DNA from: Siphonodentalium dalli | Taxonomy: Eukaryota > Mollusca > Scaphopoda > Gadilida > Siphonodentaliidae | DNA: 64,000 bases | Reading direction: 5' to 3' | NCBI GenBank assembly: GCA_032622095.1 | Contig: CP136067.1 | Span: 54,413,899-54,477,898 of the forward strand | Shown here: positions 35,048-47,431 of the stretch, piece after piece | Position numbering within the stretch: the stretch's first letter is position 1 | How the letters are laid out: every line of letters starts with the position of its first letter | The notes under the pieces: generated by a model | Database searches by the model: none | Seen by the model: only the letters and a program-made list of their open reading frames with translations | Told to the model about the DNA's origin: nothing | Position numbers and translations under genes: made by a program

Positions 35048-35356
35048 GTAAGTACACGGAACAGGTGACTGGTCATTTATATTTTTATGTAGGATACCCG
35101 GTTTGATCCAAATCATTCAAAGGTTCCAATTTCCCCATGCTCACGTTACTTCGACGTAGCATAAACATATATATTTATTTATCACATGATTAGCACTATT
35201 TTCCTATGTAATATTCGAGCGTAATAGACACGTGTAATATCGTCGCGTGCAATGACGTCACGCTGCTCTTAGGGACAAAGTTCTCTGTCTGTTAATTATT
35301 GTTGTTTTCGATAAAATTTAAGCGATTATATGACCATGTGATAAAAAGAATCTCAA

Positions 35357-35470
35357 ACTCGTTCTATTTTATACGTAATTTATCAACCTCGTCCAATAAA
35401 TTCTATTTGAGCCTCGGCTCAAATCGAATTTAGTGAACTCGGTTGATAAATTCCGTATAAAATAGAAACT
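35357..35470. mobile_element. Small foldback element in RasGEF intron 2
   Basis: TTCTATTTTATACG(T)AATTTATCAAC... at the left faces its complement GTTGATAAATTCCGTATAAAATAGAA at the right around TTGAGCCTCGGCTCAA. It is a hairpin of about 110 nt with no coding capacity. A CATCATCGTC-type microsatellite follows near 35546-35610. Confidence 0.6.
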
Positions 35471-35750
35471 CACGTGAGATCCTCTATTTCTCATTCGTAC
35501 ACAGTACTTCATACATAGTATTATACGTATTAGGACAATTAAGGACATCATCATCGTCGTCATCATTATCGTCATCACCATCAATAACCTGAACACCATC
35601 ATTATCATCGCCACCAGCACTATGGCCGCTCATATAAATCGTCATACTTGTATATGTTGACATATTTGTGTCCATGTTTCTGTGTGTATATGTTCTGTAT
35701 TCAATAACTCTTCACATATGGAGGACAATTAAAGATATATATATATATAC

Positions 35751-38700
35751 TAGCAGGGTTACCCGGCGTTGCCCAGGTTAATGCGACGAGAAACCCTCTG
35801 TATGCTGTGGATATTTGTTGGGGATAGAGAATGCTCTTGCTTAAAAGTGTTATACGTTTTCTCATAAATTGTATATTCAAATAGCATCATAAAACATGAT
35901 TGGGATATAAGTAGTGGCTCACCTTGTCAATTGTCATTCTGTTTGTCGCGATTAATCCGTTCCAACAATAATGAAGTATGTATTTATTTACAACTGCGTA
36001 TACATTAGACGTTATAATATGATACATGAACATCATAAACACATTAGTTCGATAAAAGATGATAATTGGGTTTTAAATATTGAGATGTATCAATCAAATT
36101 AGTGGGTTGGACTAAGTTCTCGAGGACACCTGGCTATCTCCATGACGATACAGATGTTTTAAAGAAATTTCCAGGTGCTCCTCTGTTCATGGTGCTATAT
36201 ATTGGCTAAATATTCTCAGTTTAAACGAAATGTTGATGCGCATAAATATTAGCTACATGTGCCAAACACAGAGCGAGATTTTGAGTTGCTTATATCAGTC
36301 GAGGAGTCTGTTATAAAACCCTTGTCAGATGTGCAGTATTGGGAGGATCCTGAAAAGTCTTATGCTACTAACTGCATTTTCTTGTATATCAGAAGAAACT
36401 ATGTTTGACTGCACACTGTGACCACTATATTTGAACAGGCCTTCCATATCTCTTGACAAATTGTAACTTTTTGTGGAAACTGTATTGAATGGAACATACT
36501 CATTTTTTTTAATAATATATATGCAATCCTCTGACGGTTCGGGATCTATCAGTTTGCACGAAAATGTGTATCTCTTCAATAGAATGATAAATATACGTTT
36601 AATGCTTCTTCTATGTATCTCTTTTTGCTAGCTCATTTTGTGAATGCCCTGATTGCTATTCCCATATAAATATGACAGTTAAGAAGATATAATAGTTCAA
36701 GTGACTTAAGTGGGTCACCATATGTCGGGATTGTGAAATGTGAACGTCCAAAACTACTTAAAATGATATGGAGATGGCCTGGGTGACTCGTATATAACTT
36801 ATATCTGGATAAAGGATAGAAATCTTATCAATGATAGTGCATATCCGCTCGCCATCCGCGACGCAAACGACACCAAATGTGATTTAATTCATGGTATATC
36901 ATTAGAGAAAAACGTGTATGAATTCGGTGGAAATTGGTGCCAAATAAATTTGTACCAGCGTTTGCCTCTTTGGACATATTTAAACCACTCCCATTAGACT
37001 CATGGGTGCATGATATACTGGCGATGGTTATATATATGTTTGGTGGTAATCAGCAACTGAACAAATTCTGAGAATAGTTATGACCCATATCTCTCACCCA
37101 ACCGACAGCAATTTGACGTCTTTAAATCACACGATGATATTCCTCGTATCATAGAGAAGAATAATATATCAATTTGGTGGAAATCTGGGCTAAAAATAGT
37201 TTATTAAATCAATTGTTGATGCAACGTTGACTCGAACAACGCCATATTGCGAAGGTGATTATGTATTTGTTTGGTGGAAATCGGCGACAAAACGATTTCA
37301 CGATATATTTTTAATTTTGCCGACCTCCCCCTTTTCTTCCCCTGAAACCAACAGCGTTATTTTAGAAAATATTTACCCGCACCGCTATCTTCCTTGTAAA
37401 CAGCTACCCCTCTTTGAACGTCTTGGTGCCATCTCGATTGTACCGCGTGAAGTTATATATAGAACGCACACAGACAGACAGAAAGACAGACAGACAGACA
37501 GACAGCACGATTTGATTTCTTGTATCATTTGAGAAGAACATGTCTGAATTTGATGGTAATTAGTACTAAAAATATTGTGTATCAGTTTTGGTGACCCTCC
37601 AGTCCCTATTTCAGTCTCAAGCTGCACACACTCAGACTCATTAGAGATTAGAGATGCATATATATTAAATTGGTGAAAATTGGCGAGTATATAAATTCGT
37701 ATCAAATTTAAGGTCCCCATATCTCTCACACATAGTGCACAAATTTGGTGACACGATAAGATTCCTTGTATCACAGAGAAGAATATGTATCAATCTGGTG
37801 GAAATCGGCACTAAACATATAGATATAATTTGTTGTGTCCCTCTCGTCACTATTCATCACGGATTCGAATGGCCCAACTTATGGCATCCTTAAACCACAC
37901 GATTATACTCCTGATATCATGGAGATGATTGTTTATAAGGTTGGTGATAATCGGCGACTAAACAATTTTTTTTTATCAAATTTGGTGCCAATCCACACCC
38001 CATCTCTCAAACAAACAGCACCACTATGGCGTCTTTAAATCACACGATTAGATTCCTCGTATCTTGGATAAGAACGTGTATCAATTTGGTGGAAATTGGC
38101 GCAAAAAATTGTGAATCAATTTTGGTGCCCCTGTCCCTTTCAATGCAACCCTGACTCGAATGAGGCCACATTTTACAGATATAAGCAACACCATTAGACT
38201 CCTCATACCATGGGGATGATTTTGTATAAGTGTGGTGGCAATCGGCGACTAAACCAATTATTATCAAATTTAGTGCCCACCCCTCCCAATCTCTCAACCA
38301 AAAGACAACAATTTGGCGCTGTTAAAGCGCACAATTTGATTCCTTGTATAATGAAGAAGAATATATATCAATTTGGTGGAGATCGGCGCTAAAATTAGTT
38401 TTTCAATTTTGGTGCCCCTCTCCCCTTCCGTGCATCCCTGACTCGAACGACGCCACTTTTAAACCACACCGTTGTTTTTTTCATATCATGGGTTTGGCGT
38501 TGTTAAATCGCACAATTAGATTCCTTATATCATGAAGAGGAATATATATCAATTTGGTGGAGATCGGCGCTAAAATTAGTTTTTCAATTTTGGTGCCCCT
38601 CTCCCCTTCCGTGCATCCCTGACTCGAACGACGCCACTTTTAAACCACACCGTTGGTTTTTTCATATCATGGGGATGATTATATATAAGTTTGGTGGAAA

Positions 38701-39018
38701 TCGGCGACAGAAAAAAAATCTGCCCCTCTCCCTTCCGGGCACCCCTGACGCGAACGGCGCGACTTTTGCCATATTTAAACCACACCATTAGATTCCTCAT
38801 ATCATGGGGATTATTATGTATAAGTTTGGTGGCAATCGGCGACAATTTTTTTTCCTGCCCCTCCCCCTTTTCTGCCCCTGACAACAACGGCGTCACTTTA
38901 GAAAATTCTAACCCCGACCATTATCTTTCTCGTAAAAAGCTACTCCTAGTAGACCCCTTTGGCATCATCTAGATGGTCCCCTGTGAATTTCTATAGAACA
39001 CAGACAGACAGACATTCG
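35751..39018 (+). mobile_element. Unclassified TA-repeat-associated element, long copy
   Basis: Begins ACTAGCAGGGTTACCCGGCGTTGCCCAGG directly after a TA repeat. It contains many diverged tandem modules of the form 'cacgattagattcctcatatcatggggatgat..tataagtttggtggaaatcggcgac' with 'cccctgactcgaacgacgcc', and ends in GACAGACAGACA before another long TA repeat. The shorter elements at 45975-46985 and 52199-52567 share the layout. I know this CCCGG..CGGG-plus-CAGA layout from invertebrate repeats but cannot name its superfamily. I see no convincing protein. Confidence 0.55.
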
Positions 39019-39034
39019 CAAATATATATATAGA

Positions 39035-39037
39035 AGA

Positions 39038-39105
<68 letters not shown>
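39035..39105. repeat. TA microsatellite
   Basis: An uninterrupted TA dinucleotide run of about 65 nt, preceded by a shorter TA run, at the downstream edge of the element that starts at 35751. Confidence 0.95.
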
Positions 39106-39107
<2 letters not shown>

Positions 39108-39783
39108 CGTTATCACCCTGGCCAAGTACATTGTCCATGCTAATTTGCCACGATGCTGGTGGTCCTGCTAATTTGCTACGATGCTGGTGGTCCTGCTGAA
39201 TTCCTTTGATGCTGGTAGGGCAAACTGATGCCGTTTCGAACAAGTTTGTCTAATCAGAGCAATGTGAGACAAAGCTAGTGTATGTATGAAACAAAGAACA
39301 TATATTTTCGGGGAAAAAAAATGAATAATGGCTGCGCTGGTGTTTGCAAAACGACGTGAATGGACATCTTTATTATAGTCTATTTGCAACAACTAATACG
39401 ACCAGTATTACAATATTTCGTTTTTGAATATTTGACAAACATAACGGCTTTTTCTGGATATGTTCATTGTCCAAACACCGCAAAAATGAGAACTTTAGAA
39501 CACATAATGGTACTTTTTCTTATATGCATCAGTTTGCCCTTGGCCTAACATCATCGTAGCAATTAATCAGGCCACACCAGCATAATAAAATATTAGCAGG
39601 ACCACTTGACCAGTGGTGGTTAGCCCGGGTTACGACATGTGTAGTTAATGAAATAACGTTGAAGCACCCATCTGATAAAACTAACCACAAAACGAGCCAA
39701 CAGTTCAACACAAATGTATTCACATTGTTCACGTGGTACTTTAAAAAACTCACTGTTGACTTTGAAACCAACGGAAACGGCTG
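39106..39783. other. RasGEF intron 2, nothing recognised
   Basis: Contains a small direct repeat, 'tgctaatttgc(c/t)acgatgctggtggtcctgc' (about 39138-39197). No exon is supported. Confidence 0.45.
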
Positions 39784-42700
39784 CATGCGTGAACTGCTGC
39801 ATGCGTGAACCTTGATTTAGAGAGTATAGCATCTGACATGCGTGAACCTTGATTTAGAGAGTATAGCATCATGCGTGAACCTTGATTTAGAGAGTATAGC
39901 ATCTGACATGCGTGAACCTTGATTTAGAGAGTATAGCATCTGACATGCGTGAACCTTGATTTAGAGAGTATAGCATCTGACATGCGTGAACCTTGATTTA
40001 GAGAGTATAGCATCTGACATGCGTGAACCTTGATTTAGAGAGTATAGCATCTGACATGCGTGAACCTTGATTTAGAGAGTATAGCATCATGCGTGAACCT
40101 TGATTTAGAGAGTATAGCATCTGACATGCGTGAACCTTGATTTAGAGAGTATAGCATCTGACATGCGTGAACCTTGATTTAGAGAGTATAGCATCTGACA
40201 TGCGTGAACCTTGATTTAGAGAGTATAGCATCTGACATGCGTGAACCTTGATTTAGAGAGTATAGCATCTGACATGCGTGAACCTTGATTTAGAGAGTAT
40301 AGCATCTGACATGCGTGAACCTTGATTTAGAGAGTATAGCATCTGACATGCGTGAACCTTGATTTAGAGAGTATAGCATCTGACATGCGTGAACCTTGAT
40401 TTAGAGAGTATAGCATCTGACATGCGTGAACCTTGATTTAGAGAGTATAGCATCTGACATGCGTGAACCTTGATTTAGAGAGTATAGCATCTGACATGCG
40501 TGAACCTTGATTTAGAGAGTATAGCATCTGACATGCGTGAACCTTGATTTAGAGAGTATAGCATCATGCGTGAACCTTGATTTAGAGAGTATAGCATCTG
40601 ACATGCGTGAACCTTGATTTAGAGAGTATAGCATCTGACATGCGTGAACCTTGATTTAGAGAGTATAGCATCATGCGTGAACCTTGATTTAGAGAGTATA
40701 GCATCATGCGTGAACCTTGATTTAGAGAGTATAGCATCTGACATGCGTGAACCTTGATTTAGAGAGTATAGCATCATGCGTGAACCTTGATTTAGAGAGT
40801 ATAGCATCATGCGTGAACCTTGATTTAGAGAGTATAGCATCATGCGTGAACCTTGATTTAGAGAGTATAGCATCATGCGTGAACCTTGATTTAGAGAGTA
40901 TAGCATCATGCGTGAACCTTGATTTAGAGAGTATAGCATCTGACATGCGTGAACCTTGATTTAGAGAGTATAGCATCTGACATGCGTGAACCTTGATTTA
41001 GAGAGTATAGCATCATGCGTGAACCTTGATTTAGAGAGTATAGCATCATGCGTGAACCTTGATTTAGAGAGTATAGCATCTGACATGCGTGAACCTTGAT
41101 TTAGAGAGTATAGCATCATGCGTGAACCTTGATTTAGAGAGTATAGCATCATGCGTGAACCTTGATTTAGAGAGTATAGCATCATGCGTGAACCTTGATT
41201 TAGAGAGTATAGCATCATACGTGAACCTTGATTTAGAGAGTATAGCATCATGCGTGAACCTTGATTTAGAGAGTATAGCATCATGCGTGAACCTTGATTT
41301 AGAGAGTATAGCATCATGCGTGAACCTTGATTTAGAGAGTATAGCATCTGACATGCGTGAACCTTGATTTAGAGAGTATAGCATCTGACATGCGTGAACC
41401 TTGATTTAGAGAGTATAGCATCATGCGTGAACCTTGATTTAGAGAGTATAGCATCTGACATGCGTGAACCTTGATTTAGAGAGTATAGCATCTGACATGC
41501 GTGAACCTTGATTTAGAGAGTATAGCATCTGACATGCGTGAACCTTGATTTAGAGAGTATAGCATCTGACATGCGTGAACCTTGATTTAGAGAGTATAGC
41601 ATCTGACATGCGTGAACCTTGATTTAGAGAGTATAGCATCATGCGTGAACCTTGATTTAGAGAGTATAGCATCTGACATGCGTGAACCTTGATTTAGAGA
41701 GTATAGCATCTGACATGCGTGAACCTTGATTTAGAGAGTATAGCATCTGACATGCGTGAACCTTGATTTAGAGAGTATAGCATCTGACATGCGTGAACCT
41801 TGATTTAGAGAGTATAGCATCTGACATGCGTGAACCTTGATTTAGAGAGTATAGCATCTGACATGCGTGAACCTTGATTTAGAGAGTATAGCATCTGACA
41901 TGCGTGAACCTTGATTTAGAGAGTATAGCATCTGACATGCGTGAACCTTGATTTAGAGAGTATAGCATCATTCGTGAACCTTGATTTAGAGAGTATAGCA
42001 TCTGACATGCGTGAACCTTGATTTAGAGAGTATAGCATCTGACATGCGTGAACCTTGATTTAGAGAGTATAGCATCTGACATGCGTGAACCTTGATTTAG
42101 AGAGTATAGCATCTGACATGCGTGAACCTTGATTTAGAGAGTATAGCATCTGACATGCGTGAACCTTGATTTAGAGAGTATAGCATCTGACATGCGTGAA
42201 CCTTGATTTAGAGAGTATAGCATCTGACATGCGTGAACCTTGATTTAGAGAGTATAGCATCTGACATGCGTGAACCTTGATTTAGAGAGTATAGCATCTG
42301 ACATGCGTGAACCTTGATTTAGAGAGTATAGCATCTGACATGCGTGAACCTTGATTTAGAGAGTATAGCATCTGACATGCGTGAACCTTGATTTAGAGAG
42401 TATAGCATCATGCGTGAACCTTGATTTAGAGAGTATAGCATCATGCGTGAACCTTGATTTAGAGAGTATAGCATCATGCGTGAACCTTGATTTAGAGAGT
42501 ATAGCATCATGCGTGAACCTTGATTTAGAGAGTATAGCATCATGCGTGAACCTTGATTTAGAGAGTATAGCATCTGACATGCGTGAACCTTGATTTAGAG
42601 AGTATAGCATCTGACATGCGTGAACCTTGATTTAGAGAGTATAGCATCATGCGTGAACCTTGATTTAGAGAGTATAGCATCATGCGTGAACCTTGATTTA

Positions 42701-45700
42701 GAGAGTATAGCATCTGACATGCGTGAACCTTGATTTAGAGAGTATAGCATCATGCGTGAACCTTGATTTAGAGAGTATAGCATCATGCGTGAACCTTGAT
42801 TTAGAGAGTATAGCATCATGCGTGAACCTTGATTTAGAGAGTATAGCATCATACGTGAACCTTGATTTAGAGAGTATAGCATCATGCGTGAACCTTGATT
42901 TAGAGAGTATAGCATCATGCGTGAACCTTGATTTAGAGAGTATAGCATCATGCGTGAACCTTGATTTAGAGAGTATAGCATCTGACATGCGTGAACCTTG
43001 ATTTAGAGAGTATAGCATCTGACATGCGTGAACCTTGATTTAGAGAGTATAGCATCATGCGTGAACCTTGATTTAGAGAGTATAGCATCTGACATGCGTG
43101 AACCTTGATTTAGAGAGTATAGCATCTGACATGCGTGAACCTTGATTTAGAGAGTATAGCATCTGACATGCGTGAACCTTGATTTAGAGAGTATAGCATC
43201 TGACATGCGTGAACCTTGATTTAGAGAGTATAGCATCTGACATGCGTGAACCTTGATTTAGAGAGTATAGCATCATGCGTGAACCTTGATTTAGAGAGTA
43301 TAGCATCTGACATGCGTGAACCTTGATTTAGAGAGTATAGCATCTGACATGCGTGAACCTTGATTTAGAGAGTATAGCATCTGACATGCGTGAACCTTGA
43401 TTTAGAGAGTATAGCATCTGACATGCGTGAACCTTGATTTAGAGAGTATAGCATCTGACATGCGTGAACCTTGATTTAGAGAATATAGCATCTGACATGC
43501 GTGAACCTTGATTTAGAGAGTATAGCATCTGACATGCGTGAACCTTGATTTAGAGAGTATAGCATCTGACATGCGTGAACCTTGATTTAGAGAGTATAGC
43601 ATCATTCGTGAACCTTGATTTAGAGAGTATAGCATCTGACATGCGTGAACCTTGATTTAGAGAGTATAGCATCATGCGTGAACCTTGATTTAGAGAGTAT
43701 AGCATCTGACATGCGTGAACCTTGATTTAGAGAGTATAGCATCTGACATGCGTGAACCTTGATTTAGAGAGTATAGCATCTGACATGCGTGAACCTTGAT
43801 TTAGAGAGTATAGCATCTGACATGCGTGAACCTTGATTTAGAGAGTATAGCATCTGACATGCGTGAACCTTGATTTAGAGAGTATAGCATCATGCGTGAA
43901 CCTTGATTTAGAGAGTATAGCATCTGACATGCGTGAACCTTGATTTAGAGAGTATAGCATCTGACATGCGTGAACCTTGATTTAGAGAGTATAGCATCAT
44001 GCGTGAACCTTGATTTAGAGAGTATAGCATCATGCGTGAACCTTGATTTAGAGAGTATAGCATCTGACATGCGTGAACCTTGATTTAGAGAGTATAGCAT
44101 CATGCGTGAACCTTGATTTAGAGAGTATAGCATCATGCGTGAACCTTGATTTAGAGAGTATAGCATCATGCGTGAACCTTGATTTAGAGAGTATAGCATC
44201 ATGCGTGAACCTTGATTTAGAGAGTATAGCATCATGCGTGAACCTTGATTTAGAGAGTATAGCATCTGACATGCGTGAACCTTGATTTAGAGAGTATAGC
44301 ATCTGACATGCGTGAACCTTGATTTAGAGAGTATAGCATCATGCGTGAACCTTGATTTAGAGAGTATAGCATCATGCGTGAACCTTGATTTAGAGAGTAT
44401 AGCATCTGACATGCGTGAACCTTGATTTAGAGAGTATAGCATCATGCGTGAACCTTGATTTAGAGAGTATAGCATCATGCGTGAACCTTGATTTAGAGAG
44501 TATAGCATCATGCGTGAACCTTGATTTAGAGAGTATAGCATCATACGTGAACCTTGATTTAGAGAGTATAGCATCATGCGTGAACCTTGATTTAGAGAGT
44601 ATAGCATCATGCGTGAACCTTGATTTAGAGAGTATAGCATCATGCGTGAACCTTGATTTAGAGAGTATAGCATCTGACATGCGTGAACCTTGATTTAGAG
44701 AGTATAGCATCTGACATGCGTGAACCTTGATTTAGAGAGTATAGCATCATGCGTGAACCTTGATTTAGAGAGTATAGCATCTGACATGCGTGAACCTTGA
44801 TTTAGAGAGTATAGCATCTGACATGCGTGAACCTTGATTTAGAGAGTATAGCATCTGACATGCGTGAACCTTGATTTAGAGAGTATAGCATCTGACATGC
44901 GTGAACCTTGATTTAGAGAGTATAGCATCTGACATGCGTGAACCTTGATTTAGAGAGTATAGCATCATGCGTGAACCTTGATTTAGAGAGTATAGCATCT
45001 GACATGCGTGAACCTTGATTTAGAGAGTATAGCATCTGACATGCGTGAACCTTGATTTAGAGAGTATAGCATCTGACATGCGTGAACCTTGATTTAGAGA
45101 GTATAGCATCTGACATGCGTGAACCTTGATTTAGAGAGTATAGCATCTGACATGCGTGAACCTTGATTTAGAGAGTATAGCATCTGACATGCGTGAACCT
45201 TGATTTAGAGAGTATAGCATCTGACATGCGTGAACCTTGATTTAGAGAGTATAGCATCTGACATGCGTGAACCTTGATTTAGAGAGTATAGCATCATTCG
45301 TGAACCTTGATTTAGAGAGTATAGCATCTGACATGCGTGAACCTTGATTTAGAGAGTATAGCATCTGACATGCGTGAACCTTGATTTAGAGAGTATAGCA
45401 TCTGACATGCGTGAACCTTGATTTAGAGAGTATAGCATCTGACATGCGTGAACCTTGATTTAGAGAGTATAGCATCTGACATGCGTGAACCTTGATTTAG
45501 AGAGTATAGCATCTGACATGCGTGAACCTTGATTTAGAGAGTATAGCATCTGACATGCGTGAACCTTGATTTAGAGAGTATAGCATCTGACATGCGTGAA
45601 CCTTGATTTAGAGAGTATAGCATCTGACATGCGTGAACCTTGATTTAGAGAGTATAGCATCTGACATGCGTGAACCTTGATTTAGAGAGTTTTAGAGAGT

Positions 45701-45724
45701 TTTAGAGAGTATAGCATCTGACAT
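39784..45724. repeat. 6-kb minisatellite of 33- and 37-bp units with higher-order repeats
   Basis: The core unit ATGCGTGAACCTTGATTTAG/AGAGTATAGCATC is 33 bp. A 37-bp form adds TGAC between units. From the length I estimate about 165 units. Substitutions are very rare: GCGTG becomes ACGTG at 41217, 42851 and 44543, and TTCGTG occurs at 41970, 43604 and 45296. These markers recur 1634 and then 1692 bp apart, consistent with 46 and 48 units, so a block of about 1.65 kb was itself amplified at least three times. The right edge has a small TTTAGAGAGT triplication. It lies wholly within RasGEF intron 2. Runs of consecutive 33-bp units stay open in all three frames by chance, because 33 is divisible by three. 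Confidence 0.97.
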
Positions 45725-45867
45725 TCTCACTACTGGTTATATCTTTCCCACCACACGATATAAACCCTATAACCTGTTGATGCTTAGCATGCGACATTTG
45801 TCTAAAACTTAACAAAATCACGTCATTAACACTTTCTTTATTATATACTCACTGACAAGTAGTTCTC

Positions 45868-47130
45868 TTAAACTTTTCATGACAGGAGCTGCGCTGGTGC
45901 AGAATCAAAGATCATGTGCCAGTGCATTCTCTTATAATATGCGAGTCTCCAACAGGGAGCCTCACATATATATATACTATATAGAAGGTGACCCGACTTC
46001 GTCCGGGCTTTGACATTGAATTGACCATTTTGAAGGTCAAGGTCAGGTGGGGTCATGATTTGACCCGTCCAAAACACTCCTTGGAAACAATTACCACTAA
46101 GTATCAAATTTCGTCAAAATCCGTCTGGCAGTTTACCAACACCACAAAAATGGTGGAAATTGGCCCAGCGGATACCGGGAAATCGGCCCAGCGGATACCG
46201 AGATACCCTATGTATCAAATTTCGTCCGTAAAAATCCGCCAGTTTTACCCGATTTGATTTCCACTAAAGTATATAAACGCGCCTCATATACACACGCTCG
46301 TTAATTATCAAGCTTCAACGTAAAGATAAATTAGCATTGTGTAGTAAATTTTAACTAATTATTTTCTCGCCATCAAAGTTGAACAATGTCGATGTTGTTG
46401 GCATTGACGGTTTGGGGCCACCGGTAGATTCCAACAGCGAAATAGCATTTCAGCTAAATGGATTCTTGGATGAGATTCCAGATCCGCCGGGTAAATGTAA
46501 ACAACTTGAGCCTTTGAGTGGTGTAAATATACGAAAAATAAATCTATCGACAATAGACCTAAGAATATCAGCTGTAACAAAATTTATATATCAGAAATTG
46601 TAAATGATTTATTTTGGGACAGATACACGATTCTTAATAGCCTGCAAATTGACAATATATATTGTAAATGTTATAATTTTGGGGAAAATACACGATGCGT
46701 AATTGCCTGCAAATTGCTTACGTTCGTCAACGTATGAATATAGAGTTATCCTCCCTGCATCGCAGTGCTAAATTCCGGCGTGTTAGCACTGCGGATCTCG
46801 AGATATGAGTTTTGAAGGTCAAGGTGACGCCGCACGGACAAATGGACGGGCCCATGTTCGTTCCCGGGTCGAATTACGTGTCTGTACCAAGTTTGGTCGA
46901 AATCGGTCCAGCCGTGTTCGAGTCCATCGCGAACACACACACACACAGACAGACACACAGATCTTCCAAAATATATAATAGATATTCGAGAATGCACTGG
47001 CTTACAAGATCAAGGTAAAATTTTTAGGCCAATGCATTCTGTGATCTATGGGAGACTCGCATACATAAGATAATGCATTGGCACAGGGTTTTCAAAAAAT
47101 TTCAGGAAGCTCCAGTCATCAAAGGGTTAA
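45868..47130. mobile_element. Family A element split by a TA-targeting insertion
   Basis: The left end (TTAAACTTTTCATGACAGGAGCTGCGCTGGTGCAG..., to about 45968) and the right end (GAGAATGCACTGGCTTACAAGATC...CCAGTCATCAAAGGGTTAA, from about 46987) belong to one family A element. The break falls in the CATATATAAGAG stretch of the first hairpin. Confidence 0.7.
45975..46985 (+). mobile_element. Unclassified TA-repeat-associated element, copy nested in family A
   Basis: Starts ACTATATAGAAGGTGACCCGACTTCGTCCGGGC and ends ACACACACAGACAGACACAC...CCAAAATATATAATAGATA. The shared phrases 'gaaggtcaaggtca', 'aagt(t/a)tggtcgaaatcgg' and 'gagtccat' also occur in the copy ending at 52567. Insertion into the TATATA of a family A hairpin indicates a TA-rich target preference. 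No coding sequence is recognised. Confidence 0.6.
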
Positions 47131-47292
47131 TTAGGAAATGTTCATAGACTGTTTGTTCAACTATTATCCGAACAATTCCCACTAAATGATATTGTCTTTT
47201 TAATATGCCTCATATCCCTAGATGAATAATAGACCATTCCAATGTATACTATTATACCCGAAGAGGAGAATCCATTTTATAAATAAAGGGTT
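47131..47292. mobile_element. Family B element, partial, reverse orientation
   Basis: Directly abuts the preceding TTAA element. It contains GGAAATGTTCATAGACTG, GATGAATAATAGACCATTCCAATGTATAC and GAGAATCCATTT..AAATAAAGGGTTA, the family B hallmarks in reverse order. It ends about 50 nt before exon 3. Confidence 0.55.
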
Positions 47293-47342
47293 ACTGTAAA
47301 CTGAACTGTAGTTAACCACAATTTATTTCTCAATTCTTACAG

Positions 47343-47431
47343 GAGACTGCCACACATGAGCAGTGTTGCTGAGAGTGGTTCCGAGTCAGATGGCAGTATT
47401 ACAGAACTCATAGAGAACTATAAGCAAAAAG
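47343..47431 (+). CDS. RasGEF-domain protein, exon 3 (residues 431-461), with a non-GT donor
   Basis: Acceptor TTCTTACAG ends at 47342. The frame set by exon 2 reads RLPHMSSVAESGSESDGSIT and ELIENYKQK, an acidic and serine-rich linker. The only join that keeps the frame with exon 4 ends the exon at 47431 with a GC donor (AAAAG|GCTAGT), giving split codon G|TT. If the donor is not used, the next codons are GGC TAG, ending the protein after 461 residues. GC-AG introns are a known minority class, but position +3 here is T rather than the usual A. An unseen extra exon or a GT-to-GC change in this individual are alternatives. Confidence 0.6.

Noticed and set aside
40619-44710. Long open frames on both strands, with 11-residue repeats such as NLDLESIASCV and MLYSLNQGSRM
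   Set aside because: They arise because consecutive 33-bp minisatellite units keep any frame open. They stop wherever a 37-bp unit occurs, on both strands alike, with no start, splice or composition evidence for a protein.
39784-45724. CRISPR-like array of short regular repeats
   Set aside because: Units are directly adjacent with no unique spacers, in an intron of an animal gene. It is a minisatellite.
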